Source: Botryotinia globosa (Eukaryota; Ascomycota; Leotiomycetes; Helotiales; Sclerotiniaceae). Taken from it: a stretch of DNA of 64,000 nucleotides. The notes under the pieces were generated by a model. It searched no databases and had not been told where the DNA came from. It worked only from the letters and a program-made list of their open reading frames with translations. The position numbers and the translations under genes were made by a program. This document shows, piece by piece, positions 58,501 to 64,000 of this stretch. Location of the stretch: NCBI GenBank assembly GCA_014898425.1, contig RCSZ01000004.1, positions 620,001-684,000 of the forward strand, in the 5' to 3' direction. How positions within the stretch are numbered: the first letter of the stretch is position 1; each line of letters begins with the position of its first letter.

Positions 58501-59586
58501 TAATAAATCAACAACATATCCTCAAAATCTAATCTTCTCATTGCTCTCCTTTTCTCAAACCTACCTAGGTATATAAATCATCATTCTCATTCTTTCAATC
58601 GCCACTCAAATTACCCTACCCCTTTCCATCCTCCATCCTACCCAAATTCAATTTTCAAAGCTCAAATCCACACATCATATCACATCACAAAAATCTCACA
58701 AAACCCCTCAACCCATTATAAAACTTATTTTTCTTATTCTTATTCTTATTCTTAAGAATTAACCACTAAATATCTCCACTTCCCAAATCAAGCTTAATCA
58801 CATCTCCACTCCCATCATTTCATATCCACATATGAATATCATCCAGTCTCAAAACCAGATCAATCAAATAATGAATGAGACCTAGCAAAAATTCTCCTTC
58901 CACAGATTCCTCATCTACAATCCCAAAATACTACCGCTCAATAATAGCAAAACCAATCCTAATCAACCAAACCACTCAAATGGAAGGATGATATAAAAAA
59001 AGCCATCGAATCGATTCAAAGCACAGCTCTTTCTTGGCTCAATGTCTCATGCCAACCAATTGAGATTTATCACCAATTCATCTCACTTCCCATCCTTTCC
59101 TCCCCTTAAATCAATCTTTCCATCAATGACTAGCATTGAAACCTGAAAGTCTCAACCCACACCCAACATAACATGTTTCCTAGAATAGAAAGGTATCTCA
59201 AAAGGTAAAAAGCTCCGTCGTAGAGAAGAAGAGTGTTCATAGATACACATTATTGTTATTAGCCCATGTAATAAGTGTATTAAATTTGGTTCTGAACTCC
59301 TCCTCCGAACAACGTAAAAAAAAAAAAAAAAATAACACCATCCGCAAAAGAATTGCAAACTTGGTGCGTAAGAAGTGAAGGAAGAAAATATTGCATTTTG
59401 CTAAACGATTTGATGAAAATGCGCCAATAAAGACTTGTGTACATTCGTCGTTCTGTTCATATCGAATTTTATCTGATCAATTCGATTCCCAATTGCGCCA
59501 TATGTAAGACCCTATCTTTGTACTTGAAGGAAGTCTATGTTGGGATATAGATAATCTATTCATCCCGTATTCGTGTGATGGGCAAA
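55507..59586. other. 4-kb spacer with no recognised gene
   Basis: No confident gene. Notable contents are a three-copy GTTGCACATCT motif series (listed), CCTAGGTAG motifs near 57402, 57430 and 58560, and a long pyrimidine-rich tract at about 58380-58530 and beyond. Candidate frames at 58018-58239 (minus, no ATG) and 58134-58532 (plus) overlap each other and are low complexity. A poly-A run near 59316-59332 lies on the 3' side of the SH3 gene. Confidence 0.5.
57588..57933. repeat. Dispersed motif GTTGCACATCT ... TAATAATAA, three copies
   Basis: GTTGCACATCT is exact at 57588-57598, 57754-57764 and 57899-57909, spaced 166 and 145 bases. Each copy is followed by a TATA-containing segment and then (T/C)AATAATAA. 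The sequence between the copies is unrelated. Confidence 0.85.
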
Positions 59587-61769
59587 TTACATGGCTTGAC
59601 CTGGAACGGGCTTCCTCTCCACTGGACTTCTGATATTTAGGGCAGATGGTGGAGATGAAGGGGTATCTGTTGGCGCGGATGTAATCAATGTAAGACTTGG
59701 TTGTCTAGAGATAGGATCGGTATCCGAATCACTTCGAGCACGTCCTTCACTTTGTAGAGCCACTTCATGATTTGGTGGAGGGGTTGGTCGTTGTTCGGTC
59801 GCCTGACCCTGTGGAGTCATGGGTCTTGGGACAGATGAACCTTGAGGTGTCATTGGTCTTTGTTGATTTGGGTGATTTGGGGGGACCAATGGGCGTTGAC
59901 CTTGAGGAGTCATGGGTCTGTTACCAGCTGGTGACATAGATCTTGGAGGACCCTGCATCATTCCTGGACCACGAGGAGGGCCTTGTCCATTTGGACCCAT
60001 TGGTCTCGGTGGTCCAGCTGGTGACATAGATCTTGGGGGACCTTGGATCATACCAGGGCCACGGGGAGGACCTTGTCCATTTGGCCCCATGGGTCTCGGG
60101 GGTCCATTGGGAGGTCCATTGGGAGGTCCATTTGGTCTCATCGGAGATGATGGATAAGGTGGACCACCATCCTTATTAGGAACGCGAGGAGGACCTTGAT
60201 TCATACCAGGTGACATGGGACGTTGTTGAGGACGCATAGCAGGTGAACCTTGAGGGCCAGATTGTTGAGGACGTGGTTTAACAGGACGAGTAGAGAGACA
60301 TGTTCGAGGAACGACACCTTGTTTAGAACGATCGAGACGAATGCAGAGAGCCTATGTTCAATCAGTATGTGTAATTCAGAGTAAAATATTTCATGGAAAC
60401 TTACCCATCCATCGTCATATTCATGCAAAATTCGAATCAATTGGCCAGCTTTCAATTCAAGTTCATCATCCATGGAAGGAACGAAATCAAGTTGAACTCG
60501 GTGAACAGTAGTATTAGGAGGACCTCCAGCTGCAGCAATAGCCATACCAGTTACAGATTGAGCTTGAGTAGCACCCGATGCCGTACTGAATTCAGAACCA
60601 GAAGGACTTGGTGGGCTCAAAACTGTATTGGGCTTAGTAGTGAAATCCATTTTGAGACCATTGCCGGCTTTAGAAGCACTGCGAGCTAAACCAACTGGTT
60701 TGAGAGGGGCTGGAGTAGGAGAATTAGAAGCAGGAGACGATGCAGCAGCAGCAGCAGCAACGACAGCAGAAGCAGCAATTACTTCACCTCCATCGTTGAA
60801 GCCTTCTATAATAGGAGGACCATTGGTGTTAGGAGTATCGATAGATTCAGCGTGGTTACCAAATGGATTGTTTCTGTTCTGGTCTTGAGGTTGTTGCGAG
60901 TGATAGCTAGGCGCAGTTGACACTGGGGTTAACATGCCACCCATTTGAGAAGGTGTTTGACTGGCTCCAGTCTTCTCATTGAAGGGTTGGAATTGTGTGA
61001 CAGGGCGGAGAGATAAACGATGAGCGGCTGCTGCTGCGGCGGCGGCTGCTCCTCCTCCATTTGAGCGTTGACTTGCTTGACGTTGAACTTCTGCACGTGT
61101 AGCTTCTGCGCGACGAGCTGATGAAGCTACCATGGCAGATTTCTCATCATCCAGACGTTCAGCCTTGGCCGCCTGCTTCTTCTTTTTGAAGAAGAATAAA
61201 AGAAGAGCAAGTCCAACTCCAAGCAATAACAAAATACCAACGATCAATCCTGCTTTACCACCAGCACTCATACCAGAACTCGACGTATCTGCTGCAGCAG
61301 TTGAGGAAGCGTTGGCGGAGGAAGCACTCGTAGATGAGGCGACTGCGGTCCTTGTTGGTACATTGTCGGTGGCTGCGAGAAGAGCAATCGAACTTCCTAC
61401 CGACGTTGTGGCGACAAGGGAACTGGGAAGTTCGGAAGAACTGGAAGCGGAGGTTTTGAGAGTGGAGGCCGAAGTCGTTGTGTGACTTGCACTTGAAGAA
61501 GTCGCAGTTGTCTTGGCGGCTGTGGTTCTAGTCGAGGAGTGTGTCTCTTCCGCCGATGATGTTGTTTCATCTTCTTGTCCGACCGTTGAGTAACCTGCAA
61601 TCGATCCGCTAAAGGTTGGTGAAGCTGTGACATAAACAACTGATACAATTGTTTGTAAAGCTGGATCTGGATCTGGTTGCCTGACCTCAATTGGTGCTGC
61701 CATAATATCTTCCTGATTGAATTCGGCAGGCTTCGCATGACGCGCATGTTGATGAGAACGACCTTTCAT
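59587..61769 (-). CDS. Single-pass membrane protein with cytoplasmic SH3 domain and proline-rich repeats (two exons)
   Basis: The exons I infer are 61769-60405 and 60351-59587, encoding about 709 residues. An ectodomain-like region rich in serine, threonine and alanine (about residues 55-170) is followed by a transmembrane helix AGLIVGILLLLGVGLALLLF and FFKKKK. There is no classical signal peptide, so it may be a type III (N-out) signal-anchor protein. The cytosolic part has an alanine run, then an SH3 domain (VHRVQLDFVPSMDDELELKA to VVPRTCLSTRP; ALYDY-like start and DDGWALC core, intron in the W codon region). The last 200 residues are proline/glycine repeats, including two copies of a 30-residue unit and repeated RPMTPQG. 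Layout resembles Fus1-like or Sho1-like signalling proteins. Confidence 0.88.
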
Positions 61770-62384
61770 CTTGACCGATTGGAAAGTTTGTGGATTGAGT
61801 ATATGTATGGATTGGATTGTAGATGGACGGCAATTGATGTTTCGAGTCAATAGTAATCTTTCGCTCCGACGGAATATCTGATTGATCGTGCACGATATCG
61901 GTATGATTATTGTAATAATCAACTAGACATTCATGTATTGACAATATGTGAATTGTATTCGAAAAGAAGGTAATTAATGGGAGTCAATTGCGTATGGAGG
62001 TTGGTGTAAAGAATGTCATCCAATTATTGAATTTCCCGTCGCAGAGACTGACTGTGTGTGAATGGATGGTTTAATTATTATTTTTAGAGAAAGATTTTCA
62101 ACCAAACCAAGGGATTAATAGAATTATTGAGCGTTTGATCTTTTTTTAATTTACCCTCGTCGATAAAGGAAGGACGACGAGATAGAGTTAATCTTGACTC
62201 TAAAAGATTGGGGGTGGGAAGGACAAAGCAACGACGGTGGTGAAATTGAAAAGAGGGAGGGAGAGGAGGGAGAGGAGAGAGATGAGGGAGACGAGGGAGA
62301 CGAGGGAGATGAGGGAGATGAGAAGGAGGAAGAGTGAAGAAAGACTCAAGAGGGTAAAAAGAAAGAGTGGAGCCGGGTAGGAAT

Positions 62385-62485
62385 GTGGATGTGGGTGGTG
62401 GATGTGGGTGGTGGATGTGGGTGGTGGATGTGGGTGGTGGATGTGGGTGGTGGATGTGGGTGGTGGATGTGGGTGGTGGATGCGG
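62385..62485. repeat. 13-bp tandem repeat GGATGTGGGTGGT, about eight copies
   Basis: Near-perfect 13-bp units; the last copies are degenerate (GGATGCGGGTG). Because 13 is not a multiple of three the HPPPTST-type frames across it are artefacts. Confidence 0.93.
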
Positions 62486-63630
62486 GTGTAGGTATGGTAG
62501 TGAGTGAGTGAGTGGTCTGCATGTGGTATGTGGTATGTGGTGATGGGTGGTACAAGCGTAAGATAATAATAATATCGATAATACTACCGAGGTAGGTAAT
62601 AATTCATACCACCTCAAGGGAAAAAGGGTTCGTCTCTTCTTTTTCTTTCCTCTTACGGTAAGATCCATTTTGAATACTGGACAGAGTAATCACCAAAATT
62701 GGAATGTCCCGTGGTTGATTACTTGGAAGTTGGGAGATTTATTACTTTGTATTACAACTTGGCCTGTCTCTGGAGTCTGGCTACATCCAAGAATGATCCA
62801 GGGCATCAGTCTATACCTTGGTCCGAATCGAGATTAGCGTCAGGAACAAGACACGGACCTATCCGATGGAAGGTGAGATATGATTGGTGAATGGGTCCAA
62901 AATGAAATGAGGATTCTTGATTGTCAAGGGTGTTTCAAGATGAACCTATCACCTACCTTGCTGGCTGGAGACTAGGGATGGATGCCGAAATGGGTTAGCT
63001 TGGCTGTCCAGCCCCTTGCAGACTGGTAATGTGCCATGCATAACCAGGAACAGAAGGAAGAACGAGAGAAGAATCCCGTGACATGAAGAAATAGACAACA
63101 AACATCATGTAAGACTTATTACACAGTTCATTTTGTCTGAAGTATAATATATAATATGAGTATATAATATACCAACTTGGATACTTCTTATTCTTAATCA
63201 CAACATCATATATCTTCATCCGAGGTAATTCCTGACCTACCTACCTACCTATCTATCTATCCGAAAGCCACGTACTCCGTATTTGTTAATTTATATAAGC
63301 GCTTCCCGTACCCTACTATATATACTATAATTCCTTGCCCCCCGAACCTCTCTTAAGTCTTTACATTTCTCTCTACCTGGGCCGGGGTTATCATATCCTA
63401 TCCTCATCATCTATCTCTATCTATATAGAGGCTGCCTAGAGATTCATTCAACGAAATTTTCCCTTGAGATTTTATTAAAGCCATTGAATATCGGAGTGAA
63501 TATGATATTATGAATCACCTGGGCATACTATAAAAGTACCTACCTAGATAAGCAAGTACATACCTCCATATATATATCCATATATTTATATATCTATATA
63601 TCTATACATTTATACATCTATATATCTATA

Positions 63631-63740
63631 TATCTATATCTTTATATCTTTATATCTTTATATCTTTATATCTTTATATCTTTATATCTTTATATCTTTA
63701 TATCTTTATATCTTTATATCTTTATATCTTTATATCTTTA
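63631..63740. repeat. Octanucleotide array (TATATCTT)n
   Basis: About 13 units of an 8-bp TTTATATC-type motif, preceded by related TATATC-type sequence. Confidence 0.93.
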
Positions 63741-64000
63741 TACAAACAACCTTTTCTCCCTCCCAATCCCCAATTCCATTCCATTCCATTCCATTCCCAC
63801 ATCATATCATATCATATCCTATCATCCACCTAGGTAGATACTTCACTACACACCATACAAATCACACATTACACATCATACATCACATATCACACAACCA
63901 CCACAGCACCCAAACCCCAAAACCCCTCATCACAACACCAGCGATCCTCATAATTCCTCTCCCAAAAAGACAACAAGAGCCAAACACCTACAGATTTAAA

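Larger units (their letters stand above)
61770..64000. other. Repeat-rich spacer at the right edge, no gene seen
   Basis: About 2.2 kb. It holds purine-rich GAGGGAGA-type sequence near 62250-62330, the 13-bp and 8-bp arrays listed, TATATC runs near 63565-63640, CATTC repeats near 63776-63797 and CCTACCTA motifs at about 63236, 63540 and 63828. The CAT- and CA-rich last 200 bases look like a leader for a gene beyond the window. Confidence 0.55.

Noticed and set aside
58018..58532. Overlapping frames on both strands as genes
   Set aside because: The minus frame has no ATG and the plus frame ends in a pyrimidine-rich repeat translation; neither shows a known motif.
62084..62668. Minus-strand frame of 194 codons with HPPPTST repeats
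   Set aside because: The 13-bp repeat gives similar frames in all phases, composition is low complexity and no domain is seen.
1..64000. CRISPR arrays, bacterial operons or prophage-like modules
   Set aside because: Gene structure is eukaryotic with spliceosomal introns; all tandem repeats lack unique equal-length spacers.

Overview
The window looks like nuclear DNA of a filamentous ascomycete, most likely a Leotiomycete related to Botrytis, Sclerotinia or Monilinia (inference from gene content, short 47-110 nt introns with GTAAGT-like donors, and RIP-mutated repeats). It is mostly ordinary housekeeping sequence with two accessory zones: a decayed transposon island at 0.6-8 kb and a run of small orphan genes at 29-36 kb.

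Layout. At 1-114 (minus) is the 5' end of NOG1. From about 0.6 to 8.0 kb lies an extremely AT-rich block holding a 354-bp PIF/Harbinger-like MITE (996-1349, TTA target duplication) and a Ty3/Gypsy retrotransposon (1402-7978) with paired 150-bp LTRs. The Gypsy element runs on the minus strand and is destroyed by C:G to T:A transitions, yet a zinc knuckle, the reverse-transcriptase active-site region and an integrase tail can still be read. From 8.4 kb the genes are URA5, a PAA1/AANAT-like N-acetyltransferase, DDI1, RRP8, a Zn2Cys6 transcription factor, an unrecognised protein with a duplicated beta-rich module, and a NIPA-type magnesium transporter. The spacers between them are rich in microsatellites.

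From 29.3 to 35.5 kb six unrecognised minus-strand reading frames stand in a row. Three carry PPxY motifs (four motifs in all). Then come ADE2 (AIR carboxylase), the CstF-64/RNA15 3'-end processing factor, prohibitin-2 (divergent from RNA15), a secreted S9 peptidase of the DPP5 type with a GC-AG intron, and a small unrecognised three-exon gene. A two-C2H2-finger plus REX4-type exonuclease gene converges on an RNA-dependent RNA polymerase gene, the two separated by a purine-only repeat. A membrane protein with a cytoplasmic SH3 domain and a proline-rich repeat tail closes the coding part; 61.8-64 kb is repeat-rich spacer.

Functionally, URA5 and ADE2 cover pyrimidine and purine synthesis. NOG1 and RRP8 act in 60S/25S rRNA maturation, and RNA15 in mRNA 3'-end formation. 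The RdRP belongs to RNA silencing or meiotic silencing, and the RIP-mutated island records the other main fungal genome defence. Exon joins given below were derived by eye from splice consensus, frame and family expectation, and have not been checked against transcripts.
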